From: Phalacrocorax aristotelis
Taxonomy: Eukaryota; Chordata; Aves; Suliformes; Phalacrocoracidae
DNA: 64,000 nt
Direction: 5' to 3'
NCBI RefSeq assembly: GCF_949628215.1
Contig: NC_134277.1
Span: 104,239,463 to 104,303,462, forward strand
The translations under genes and the position numbers were made by a program. The notes below the pieces were generated by a model, which did not search any database, was not told the DNA's origin, and saw nothing but the letters and a program-made list of their open reading frames with translations. This document shows, piece by piece, positions 39,768 through 50,040 of the stretch. Positions within the stretch are counted from its first letter, which is position 1, and each line of letters begins with the position of its first letter.

Positions 39768-40078
39768 TTCGGCAGAGCCCCGCTGGCCGCCCGCCCACCA
39801 GGACCAAAAAAACGACGGTAGCGGAGAGGCCCAAAAAGCCGTAGGGGAGACGCCAGCCCGCCCGCCGCCCCGCCGCCTGCCCACGGCCCCCGCCCGGGCC
39901 CGGAGCCGCAGCGCGCCCCGCGCCGCCCAGCGTGGGGGCGACGTGGCCGCGTCCGGCCTGGCAAGGCTTACCGCGCGGGGGGAGCCGTCCGCCTCCGCTT
40001 GTGATGATCTTGGTCACAAGTGGCACGCCGTAGATTCGCCGTTTTGCGTCACGCCCAGAAGAGCGAGGCGTGCGGCGC

Positions 40079-40094
40079 GGGGGGGGGGGGGGGG
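40079..40094 (+). repeat. G16 homopolymer in G-rich tract
   Basis: Sixteen consecutive G, followed to about 40117 by further G runs (GGG, GGGG, GGGGG), form a strong G-quadruplex candidate on the plus strand inside the promoter. Homopolymers of this kind are prone to sequencing error, so the reading frame across it in the predicted exon 1 is uncertain. Confidence 0.85.
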
Positions 40095-40123
40095 AGGGCG
40101 GAAGAGGGGCGGGGGAGGCCCAC

Positions 40124-40132
40124 TCACGTGAC
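40124..40132. promoter_or_regulatory. Palindromic E-box TCACGTGA
   Basis: TCACGTGAC contains the 8-bp palindrome bound by bHLH-ZIP factors of the USF and TFE/MITF families. It lies in the CpG island 3' of the YY1 element, within the predicted exon 1. Binding is inferred from the motif only. Confidence 0.5.
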
Positions 40133-40216
40133 GCGGCGCCGGGGCGGGCAGCCCATGAAGCGCTGATCAAGGGCCCGGTCGCGCGTGCCCCACGCCGGCG
40201 CGAGGGGCTGCGCCCA

Positions 40217-40240
40217 GCCGCCGCCGCCGCCGCCGCCGCC
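40217..40240. repeat. (GCC)8 trinucleotide repeat
   Basis: Eight perfect GCC units directly abut the ATG of the YY1 element. Read on the minus strand they are GGC/GCG units encoding alanines if that ATG is used. Such 5' CGG-type repeats are often length-polymorphic. Confidence 0.9.
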
Positions 40241-40245
40241 ATCTT
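40235..40245 (-). promoter_or_regulatory. YY1-type element overlapping an ATG
   Basis: The minus strand reads AAGATGGCGGC, the classic YY1 promoter motif that is often just downstream of the start site and oriented with the gene. The orientation matches ZNF407. The embedded ATG (40242) has A at -3 and G at +4, a strong initiation context. Confidence 0.65.
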
Positions 40246-41730
40246 CTCTCCGCTGCCCCCGCCCTGGCCCGGTGGCGGTGGGAGCACCCTACCCCGGTCC
40301 GCTCGCCTCCCTCTCCGGGAGGCCCCGGGCGCCGCGCCCCGCGGTGCCGAGGGACGGGGGCAGCCCCGCGTGGCGGACGGGGTGCCTGCCGGTGGGGCCT
40401 GGCCCCGGTTGGAGATGGGCGGGCGGTGCTGGCGGGGGGCAACCGGTGCGGCGTTTGAAGGTGCACTTCCACCTGCGGCTGGCAGCCGTGCGCGCCGGCG
40501 GCCGCTCCTGGCGCTGGGCTGCACGGCTGTAGGCTTGGGTGTACGGCAAATCCACAGGTGGTCTACGGACACATTTGGCACGGACAGTGCAGCGGGGGTC
40601 CCTGCTGCTGTGTGGAACGGGTGCTTTGAAGGAACAGGTTATGTGAGGCGGCGCGCGGCAGTCACTAACTCGTTTGAAAGCAATACACACTTCCCAAGGA
40701 ATTGGCTGTGCTTCTTTCAGTGTTTTTCAGAGAATGAGTTCAGAAGGGAGAAAGGGAGGCAATTTGTTTGTAAGCTGGTGAAGAAACGGTAATACTGAAA
40801 CAATATTCTTTTCCCCCTTTTCTAAGATACGTCACTTGATTAATAACGAAGGAAGCATGATCTGAAGTTTTGGCATCTGTGGTGGAATGCAGGTGCTTTT
40901 TCCTAGTTGCTTGTGATTTTAAAAACACAGGTTTATGATATGATTCCAAGGTATTTTTGAGTAGGTTGAAGTATCTTAGTTAAACAGCATTTAGCATTCT
41001 TCAAGGCTGTTGCGGGGTGGTGTTCGGAGGCGAGAACAACCTATTATGAATATGTTTGGAGTTTCACTGACTTTTTCCAGTCATACAGTGTGTATAAAGC
41101 ACAGTCAGGCTTACTAATTAGCCCTAACTTACTGTTTCATTTATCCAATTAGTCATTGCCTAATTTCTTATGATGCAGTGTTGCCTCTTCTGGAGTGGGT
41201 TGTAAAGACTAAGAATGGTTTGAAGATGAGCAGTTGCTGCAGCCTTAGCCGTTCATCAGATGAAAATAGAGAATGCGGATGAATAACCAGAGCCTTGGTA
41301 AAGATTGAAATGAATGAACAAAGTTTAAAACATACGAGTATTGGTAGATAAAGTATCGCAGAGAAGATAGGCGGCAGAAGGCTATCTCTGTCTGTTCCGT
41401 ACCTCAGGGTTATAGTACATATTTTAATTGTTCTCTGTATAATAACAAATCTACACGGAGGAAGACTCCTTAATTTGTGGTAAAGATATATTCGGTTAAA
41501 GGTATATTTACCTTTATAAGGACATTGAAGAACTTAAATAGGTTATCAAAAGACTATGGAAACCACTGGCAGTTTTAAGAACAATCTTATTAAGAAGAGT
41601 CTGATAACAACCTAATTGTTCTTGATGTTTTCAGCATGGAAAAATAGGTAAAACAACCATTTGATGTCCCTTGAGCTCAGTTTCTCTGCAGTTTACAAAC
41701 TACTTTTATATGTCTAAGAATTTTTGTAGG

Positions 41731-41823
41731 TCCGGGCCTGGGTTGCCCTGTGCAGGGATGGGAGGTGGATGCTATGATCCTTGCAGGTCCCTTCCAGCTC
41801 GGGACATTCTATGATTCTGTGAT
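41731..41823 (+). mobile_element. CR1 LINE 3'-end fragment
   Basis: The stretch reads like the conserved 3' terminus of avian CR1: GGGTTGCCCTGTGCAGGG, then GATCCTTGCAGGTCCCTTCC, then the terminal ATTCTATGATTCTGTGAT octamer repeats. Only about 90 bp remain, which is the 5'-truncated state typical of this family. It is in plus orientation. Confidence 0.85.
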
Positions 41824-44800
41824 CTGTATTTAAATATTTGTAGGACCCAGGTCAGCGTCCCTGGTCCACCAGTTCTTTCATCATCTGTGTACTGAGGGGG
41901 AACATACTGGGGGAGACGGCACAATCACGAAAGCTGGAGTCATGTACATATTTCTAACAGAAAATGAAGAGAGGCAACATTTTTTAGTAATAGCCTGAAG
42001 AGGGAGCCATTGGTATAGTAGAAGCAACAATTAGGGCAGAATCACTATTAATCAAAGAAAAACTATATCTGTAACAAAAGTAATATTTTTTTTGTAATTT
42101 TAAGCTCTGTTTATTAAATGTTTGCGGCCATACCTACATTTAATGTTCCAGTTTAGGTATGTACATAATTTTAAAGTTATGCTGAATATTGAAATGCTTG
42201 TTCTTTGTTCTGAAATATTTATACTGATTAAAATATAATAAAATGCAAACTGAATAAGTCAATGATTAATTAGTAAAGCATTAATTAGCTAATAGATTAG
42301 TTTGTAAATGGATTATAAACATAGAGTATGTTTATTTTCTGACAGGATGTGACATCAGGAATGACTCTGCAGTTGCTATATTTTTTCCACACCAAAATAC
42401 TGATGTCACTAGAAATGTTTGCTCATGGAAAGTAGTACCAGCTCTTTACTTAGCTGTGCAACATAAAATTCTGTCTACCTTTCCTATTTAATATTCCATG
42501 TTTGTTCACGTACAGGAAACACACACAGCTTTGTGATTATTTTTACCAGAAATAAGTCATTTACCGCAAAAGAGGCAGTACAGTAATCGTACTTACCAAC
42601 TTGGAATTACAAGGTTTCTTGCACATCAAATTTGTTTAGGAAAATAACCCCGTGACTTGACGATGGTCGTGCAGGTAATGTCTCGGACAGGCCCTGCAAG
42701 TGGCACTGCACAGTCTCTAAAGGACAGTCAAGTAGTCAACAGTGTAGTCCATAAGTTTCTCAACCAACGTTATTTTTTCCCAGAGTAGCAAGTTTTTGAA
42801 GAAAATCTGCATATATCTTCATTCTGACAATGCAGTTACACCCATAAGGAAACATCAAACGGAATAATTAGGATGTAAACACCAGGAACCTTTTTAATGT
42901 CAATTACCTATGCATATATACACACGGATACCTTCCCTTTTTTAATGCAAAATATACTTTTTCCCCATAGAAGAGACAATTAACTTTTGAAAACCCTTGT
43001 CCAGTGGTCATTTTTCTTTCATCTGGAAAGTGGGACTAAATGTTTTTCTCGATGGTTTTTGTTGGTTTTGTTTGGGTTTTTAAATTCAGTGCATGAATTA
43101 TTGAGTGAAATCTTATTTCGTGTAGACTGATGACTGAAGAAAAGGGCCCCACTGCTCCCTTCTGGTTCCCTTAAGTGAGCAGTCTAGTAAGTTAATGAGA
43201 CAAATGTCCTTCAGTTTGATTACTTAAGAATGCAGACATGCTAGTCCAAATTGTGTACTACTAAAAAACAATTCACAGACAGGTCTTGAAAAATATAACG
43301 CTGTGCTTAGGGTTTTTTAAGGTGCTTGGGCAGTGACCGCTGGAAGCGTCAAGGTTTGTGATTTAGGGAGCAAAATGCAATGATCCAGTTCGACTGGTCT
43401 GCCGCTGCGTGCTGTTCTAACTGATGCAGTTTGCCATAGCTGTGCGATCCCGTCCCTCGCTTACCGCTGGCACAGCTCGGGCGTGATCCATGGGTGAGCT
43501 GGTTCTGGGCAGTGCCTCAGCAGAAGGGCAGCCTGGGGAAAACACAGGTAGCTTTCTGGCTGGCTCGGCAGGTTTGCAGCGGGGCCAGGCGACTGCCAGC
43601 AGCCTGCCGTAGCTGGGGCTGGCTAAGGCGAGGCTGCAGCCGCTCTGACACTGGCTTGTTGGGAACTGCGGTGGGCTGCCCCTGTGGACACCGGGGAGGG
43701 AGCCGAGGTGGCATTTCAGCCCCCGCTGCCCCTCCTGTAAAATGGGATCAAGAGCGAGCCTGCGCGCCTCCGTTCAGCCTGGTCCGTGGCCTGTGGTCAG
43801 CCTGGCTCTGGGCACCAGAGGAGGTTTGTGCTGCGACACGCCAGCGAGGTGACAACGCCCGTGGCACCTGCGCTGCCTCTTTCATGAAAGGTGATGGCGC
43901 CTTCTTACTCGCCTCGTGTTACCCGGTGGGTTCGCTGCCCGGTTGTGCCAAGCAACTTGTTTGAAGTACCAGGAGCCATCCATTTTCACGTAAAGCAAAT
44001 GCTCACCTGCTGCTAGGTGCCTTCTGCTAAATTTTTCTGTTCTAATGTAGAGAACCTTACGCAAACAAGTAAGCACGTGATAAGAATTACATGGTTTCCC
44101 AACTTTTATTATAACTCCAGTGTAAATGTCTGAGACAAATGAGAAACAATGCACACAGGCTTTAATGAGTGCTTAGAAGGGACTGTTTGAATTTCTTATA
44201 ATGTCATAAAATCTAGAAAAAACATTTTTAAGCAGGTTCAAGAGAAGAAAATAGGTTTTTTCAATTAAAAACACTATTTATAGCAGTTTAAGTTTGCATG
44301 TAGAGGTTACAAGAATTAGAAAAAAAAGGGATAATGCCTGAGGTTTTCCCCCTTACCCTAAGGCTAATGCTTAGTGTCACAAATTCTGACACGAGAGTAA
44401 CAGTGCCTGCAAATCCTTTTGTGTGGCCCGCAAGAAGCATCGTCAGGGCCTGCTGTTGCGAGTGACATCACAGCCTTTCTATTCAGCTCTTGAAGAAACA
44501 AAATAACTGGACTTTTGTTCCACCTTGGTGGATCGTGCCAGCCTCTTTTCCAAATGCGAGGAATACAATGTGTACCTCACAAGAAGTGAAGCTGAATTTC
44601 TGCAGGCTTAACATTTATCCTTTCTGCTTTTATATTTGGATAATTGAAGACATAAACGTAGCTAAAAAAATACTTTCCTATTGCAAAGCAAAGGCAATAT
44701 TTATGTGGACTTTCCAAGGTTGTTTTTTCTACTAGCAAAATTATGATCTGTTAGGAAGCTTGGACTGACAGTTTTAGAAGTTTCCACTAGAGTGTGTTTA

Positions 44801-47800
44801 TATTTAAAGTGCTGATCCTGCAGATGGCCACACAACAGATCCCTGAAGCCTGCAGTACAGCAGCGCAGGAGCCATGGATATCTCCGTGTGCACCAAGAGG
44901 TGTCTGCCCAGAGGCACTTGAGGAGTCAAACATGTTCTTTAGTCAGATACTGAATAATCTTGGGTTATGTTCCTCTAAAGGCAAGTTACAGTACAGCGGA
45001 GACGTGGTGAAAGGAGTATGTAACAATTATGGTATGTAAAAGTCTAGAACAGTACTCGTCCGACTATGTACTCAATATCACAGTAGTCAATATCACAAAA
45101 ATAAATAGTAAGAAAGGGTCATATAAAGCAATTGTATATAAGCACAAACCATTAAAATGTTTTGCATGCACAATACAAAACATGCAAATGAGTGATGTCG
45201 CTTGTGTTTCTGTGAATATGGCTTTCCAGATAGAAACATCAGTATGAGTGTACCAATAAATCAGATCTCTTCTTTTTTTTTTTCTTTCCCTTGCTGCCAA
45301 ATACCGAGGTTACTTGAATCAGACAACCGGATTTTTGACCCATGGACACTGTCTTTTCAGGCTGTTCCATTCAGAAAATTCCATTTTAAGACAGACCACC
45401 ACCTAGAGAGAACGGCAGGTGAAGATTAATGTATTTTTGCTGGGCCCATATGCTTCGTGTGTATGTTACACTGGCAACTTGGCAAAGGTACCACAGGCTG
45501 TCATCACTAGGTTGTTCACCAGTCAGGAAGCTTGCACAACATCTCTTCATCATGGCAGGGTTGGTTGGTCTGTTTAAAACGTATTTTATTTAATTCCACT
45601 GCTTTTCAGTAGAAAGTGGAGTATTGTGGAGAACAACATCTTGTTTAATAAAAACGGCATGAGAAATATGCAGCTTTGGCCTGTTTGCTGAAATGGCCAA
45701 GGACGATGGATGAAAGAAAGGGCTTGTACAAAGCAAGCTCTGCATGTTCCAGCGGTTTGCAAACAACAGGTGGCTGGCTAAATTCTGGAGATAAGGAGCT
45801 GAGAAACAACAGTCAAGCGCCTGCCAGAAGGAACAGAAAATACAAGCATCGAGCTATACTGGGAACATGAGTCAGGTGGGGACTAGGGAGTAAAGGGGCC
45901 TCCCCTTTACAGAAATGCTATATATAATTAGAGAATTTTATAATAAAGTGATTCTGTGCGTACACCCTACAGAGTCCCTGTCCATCATACGCCACAGAGT
46001 ATAGAACTAACTTTCAGTATCCAGAACGCACCCAGAAAAAAGGCTTAAGAAAGGAGGTACTTGGCAGATCTTACTGGTCCTTCCACTGTGCTGAAATGAA
46101 ACTCTCATCATTTGAAGCAGTCACTGAAGTGCCACAGTTGCTGCCAAACTGGTGATGGCAACCCTGCGTACAGAACTTGCAGTCTCGTCAGGAAGGCAAG
46201 AATGCTCAGAAGGTGAGTAAAGCAGTACCAAATCTTGAATTTCTAAGTGTAAAAAAAAAAAGAGTGATACAAACTCTACGTGACATTCATGTGAGGGCTC
46301 TGCCACCACTTGTTTCTTCACACCGGAAGGCTGCATGTCAGCAATGTGTCATGCTGAAAATTTTCCAGTTTCTATTACAGAGATTACAGTTTCAACTCTA
46401 AGATCAGGGGGAAAAAAAACCCTTCAGCTCCACAAATAAAAAGACATGGGTAAAATGATCTTTGAATTATTCTTCCAGATAAAAATAATTTTAAAACAAT
46501 AAAAAATTGTAACCGCATCTTACAGATGGGGAACATGTAATTGGCTGGCACCTCATGTTGTTTCACAGTGAGAGATCACTGAAATATTTTAAGACAGGGA
46601 GCAACATCAGTATTATTCATGCATGCGTACACAACGTCTGGTTTCTTCTAAGTACGGCTATATATAAGTCTGCCTGGAGGCTGACAATGACAAACCTCCA
46701 AGGATTTGGTTTTGTTGTACTGTGTTTTTTTAGTAAAAAGGTAATTCATTGCAGTAAAATGAAAGAGATTCATTTATTACCCTGCATTATCTTTTATGTG
46801 TGAAGATGTCCAGCTTGCCAGTATTTACAGCGCCGCCACTGTATAATTCATCTCTTGCAAATGCACAAAGCAAGTTTGTGAAAGACAAATATCTCAAATA
46901 CAAACATCCAGTCGGGTACATTATGCATCAATACACTAACATTAAGATTTAATGTGCTATCATCAGGTCAGATCAGAAAAGAACTTGGAAAGAAAGTCAC
47001 ACTATATGAAATACAGATTTAATCCTTAGTTTTCATCTTCACTAAATCAGCATCCTATCCACCTGGCATGTGCATCCAGGCCCTGTTAGAGCTACATCCG
47101 CTGAAATAAGAACACGTGTAAACTGTCAGCCGTATGGAGAACATTTCCTAGCTACACACTGAAGTTCTCACGTGCTCATCGGATAAGGAACATGGCCATT
47201 TTTCTTTGCTGTCAGGGTGCACCTTATGCAGTGTGTACTTTGAATCTTAAGCAAGGTTTTGTTGGTGCCTTTCCCCTCCCAAGGGTAAAGTTTCTTAGCA
47301 AATAGAATCCAAATGCAATGCCTAGTTATGGTTTTGCAAGCACTTTCACACACCTATTTAAGTCCACAAAGAAACACAGCTATCGTCCCTGCCTTGAGGA
47401 GTAAGTGAACGTGGCAAGTTTCACACAAAGAACCTGAGAGGAGGTATGTGACAAGACGCAAGCATGCTTTCAGACAGTATCTGCAATTTTTAGAACTGTG
47501 TAAGAGTAATGTACCTAGGAACCTCCTCTGTCATCCTCCATCTCAAACAACTCATTCCGTGTGGGCTGCAGAATCAGCTGAAAAGCTTTGCAGGAACTGG
47601 TGTTTCTCGCGCAGGGCTGGAAAGCCTGGTTACAACAGTCAGCAGCTCTTTCACTTACTTCCTTAGAAACCAGTGGAAATATCCAAATGATGTCTAAGTG
47701 TCTGGAGTTCAGTTCAAGCTCATACTTCAGTTGAAAAAAGTCTGCAAGGGGCTTGCAAAAATGTGTGCTACTATGCTTGCATCGTTAGCAGGTCAGTTTG

Positions 47801-48093
47801 AATTTCCTAGGCTATATTTATGTAATCTAATGTAGCAATATCCCAGGAAAAGCATTTACTATTTATGAAAATGACCTGTAAAAAGTTCTTCAGACATGTT
47901 TCTGAAGAATGCAAGTGGGAAGATCACTGAAATATTTGCAGTAGAGCTAAGTAGACAAGAATGCACTCTAGTAACAAGGAACTGTTTGTATTTTTATATT
48001 CATAGATTTCTGTTTAAAATATTTATATAATGATTTACCTCTTAAAGGACATGATGTGTCTGCAGCTTAAAATACAGGCATAAATGGGCGTAT

Positions 48094-48160
48094 ATGGAGT
48101 TTGGACTCAATGATCCATATGGATGCCTTCCAACTTGAGATACTCTGTGAATCTATGATA
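48094..48160 (+). mobile_element. CR1 LINE 3'-end fragment, diverged
   Basis: TATGGAGTTTGGACTCAATG, then a diverged TGCCTTCCAACTTGAGATAC block and TCTGTGAATCTATGATA match the 3' end of CR1 with several substitutions. It is shorter and looks older than the copy at 41.7 kb; same orientation. Confidence 0.75.
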
Positions 48161-48856
48161 CAGGTATAGATTTGAAAAATCAGTTAAGTTTCACCTTGAG
48201 GCTGTAAGTATTGGCAAAGTACCACACTATTTCCCTGTAAGATAGTAACTTGCACCAAAACTACGGTGATGCATGCAGTTCTCACCAGTTCCAGTGCTGG
48301 CATCTTTCTAGAGAAGTCTTCTAAAAACAGATGCATTGGAGAAAGCAAGTGAAAAGGAGAAGGAATGAGAAACTGCAAATTTTTTTAGGATCCTAGAAAA
48401 TCCCGTGGAAGAAGACTGCTGGCAGTGAGTGTTTCTGTTAGCAGGGAGGACAGACTCTGGAGGTGGGTGAGAACAAGGGCATGCAGTTACGTACACTTAC
48501 AAGTTTTTCACACACAGGCCCCCGTCACACCCTAGTGATGAGCAACATGGAGATGAGCCAGGGAGACTAAGCAGGATATATAAAGTGAGAAGGTTGTATT
48601 CAGGACCTTTTTCATGCATCAGTATTTTAACTTTACATGTTACTTGCAGGTGGAAGCTTCTAGCAGGAACAAGGGGACTCTGGCTCCTTACTGGCACTAG
48701 CCACTGTGACACGGGCTCCTGTGTCACCAGTAAAAGCACAGTTGCACAATCTTCCCTGTCCAAACATGGACTATGGACATCCTTAACTAGCAAGGCACTG
48801 TATAACATTTTGTCAAACAAATTAAATACTGTATTCTGAGAGGAATAACTAGCAGG

Positions 48857-48913
48857 AGTCAAGCTAGGCAAGTCAAGCTTGGCAAGTCAAGCTTCACTAG
48901 TCAGGTCAAGCTT
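48857..48913 (+). repeat. 14-bp tandem array
   Basis: About four imperfect copies of AGTCAAGCTTGGCA, each with an AAGCTT or close variant. The first two and a half copies are in perfect 14-bp register, and the last is displaced by a short insertion. Confidence 0.85.
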
Positions 48914-49972
48914 CTTGGGAGTAACGTTACTGAAAAGGAAAACCATAACTACATGAGTAAGCCTGATCTTCCACTTTCACATGGTAAGCAGATGGTGACC
49001 CGATTAGTTCCTAGTCTCAGAAGGCTGCTCATCTCTCTATGCCTTCAGCTCCTATTGTCAGCATAGTATTATTTGACTCATTCTCCATGATTTTAGCTGA
49101 CTGCCACATTTTTTAGTCTTCTATTTTGAGACATTACTTGAGGATTAAAAACTGTACTTATCTAATATAAAAAAAGCAACTTTAACACTTAAGCACACTG
49201 ATTTTAAGTGGAAATGAAAATGTTCCTGTTTCTTCTTTCACATTAATAATTACTAGGAAAATATGCTCCCACCCTTGAGCGTTTGATTCCCTACAACATG
49301 GATGTACAGCCTACAGGAGGGAAGAGTTGGGACAGTGTACTGGGGAGACAGGCAGACCTTGACCCACTATGTGTGGGCATCTAGTGCTATGAGAGGTGCT
49401 CTGGAGTGCTGCATTCAGCCAGCTGCCACTCCACCAGCAGTGTTCACACAGGGCTTGAGTTGTGTCTGCCATCCTTGGGGCATATTTCTCAGGTACCATA
49501 GGACATCCCCAGTGGCACTAGGCATCCAAGGCTTGAAACCTCACTCAAGCTCTCAAACGTATAGATGCTGCTGTTGGATATCCCCACAAAGTTGTTTTCT
49601 TACAACCTCAGTAGCTTTAATCAGCAAAGTATCCTCTTACATGATTATATAAATATGATATGTGACACAAACAGTACTTAGGTTTCACTGTGAAGAGGTA
49701 CCCTGAAGTAAACAAAGAATAACACTAGAACTTTATCACAGTGTAAAAATTAGTCTAGAATAAAATTTAACCAGTCCAACTGACATTGATGAATCACCTC
49801 TTTTTGGTGTCCCTTTTCTGTGCTAATAAATATATTGTAGCATTTGTAGTTTTGCACATAAATGGGCCAAAACCAAAAGCCATTATTCAACCCTTAATAA
49901 GAAAAACCTGAATCAGTATGAGCAAGACATTTTTTGGAAAACAATGTCAGGATTAGGTCTGTGAGTGTACAT

Positions 49973-50040
49973 GGATATATATATGTGTGCGTGTGTATAT
50001 ATACAGCTACATACATGTGTACGTATATGTACAGGTACAA
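49973..50040 (+). repeat. TA/TG microsatellite
   Basis: Interrupted runs of TA, TG and TACATG-type units, for example ATATATATGTGTGCGTGTGT. Confidence 0.75.

Larger units (their letters stand above)
14724..39971 (-). other. ZNF407: ZNF407 intron 1
   Basis: About 25 kb between the predicted exon 1 and exon 2. It is mostly AT-rich and non-repetitive. Locally more GC-rich patches occur near 24.5-24.9, 25.45-25.8, 26.1-26.35 and 36.65-36.85 kb; a 67-bp tandem duplication lies at 35.2 kb. Open frames up to 161 codons occur in the GC-richer patches but show no recognisable domain. Alternative 5' exons cannot be excluded. Confidence 0.7.
1..40242 (-). other. ZNF407: ZNF407 gene, 5' part (exons 1-3 and introns 1-3; 3' part outside window)
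   Basis: ZNF407 is a large nuclear C2H2 zinc-finger protein reported to act in transcriptional regulation. The assignment rests on long stretches that I recognise from the vertebrate protein, including the run through the last finger of exon 2 and its exact in-frame continuation in exon 3. The gene reads leftwards: predicted exon 1 in the CpG island (donor after 39972), exon 2 (14723-9996), exon 3 (4171-4057). Intron 1 is about 25 kb and intron 2 about 5.9 kb; intron 3 exceeds 4 kb and leaves the window. The visible coding sequence is 1,599 complete codons. From memory the human protein is about 2,250 residues, so the remaining C-terminal fingers and the acidic tail should lie to the left of this window. 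The true transcription start is not determined by the sequence alone; the right-hand limit given is the first ATG in the predicted exon 1. Confidence 0.93.
39972..40242 (-). other. ZNF407: Predicted ZNF407 exon 1 (5' part uncertain)
   Basis: On the minus strand the CpG island contains a good splice donor, CGCGCG|GTAAGC, with the last exon base at 39972. Upstream at 40242 lies an ATG inside a YY1-type motif (AAGATGGCGGC), a common arrangement just downstream of CpG-island start sites. From this ATG the frame is open for 90 codons up to the donor: a run of eight alanines, then Arg/Ser/Pro-rich sequence, then the less GC-rich peptide RRIYGVPLVTKIITS. The exon may be wholly 5' untranslated, as I would expect from the usual ZNF407 annotation. 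The limit 40242 is the ATG, not the transcription start. Exon 1 is inferred from donor strength and position, not from transcript data. Confidence 0.5.
39060..40560. promoter_or_regulatory. CpG island promoter of ZNF407, possibly bidirectional
   Basis: About 1.5 kb of very GC-rich, CpG-dense DNA stands out sharply from the AT-rich flanks. It contains GC boxes (for example GGGGGCGGG near 39743), a CCAAT box on each strand, a palindromic TCACGTGA E-box and a YY1 element. There is no obvious TATA box. It lies at the 5' side of the ZNF407 coding exons and contains the predicted exon 1 donor. CCAAT boxes in opposite orientations and the open flank to the right would fit divergent transcription, but no plus-strand gene is proven. 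Confidence 0.85.

Noticed and set aside
39248-39964. 238-codon minus-strand and 143-172-codon plus-strand frames in the CpG island
   Set aside because: GC-rich DNA lacks stop codons; compositions are Pro/Arg/Gly/Ala-rich in every frame, as expected from base content.
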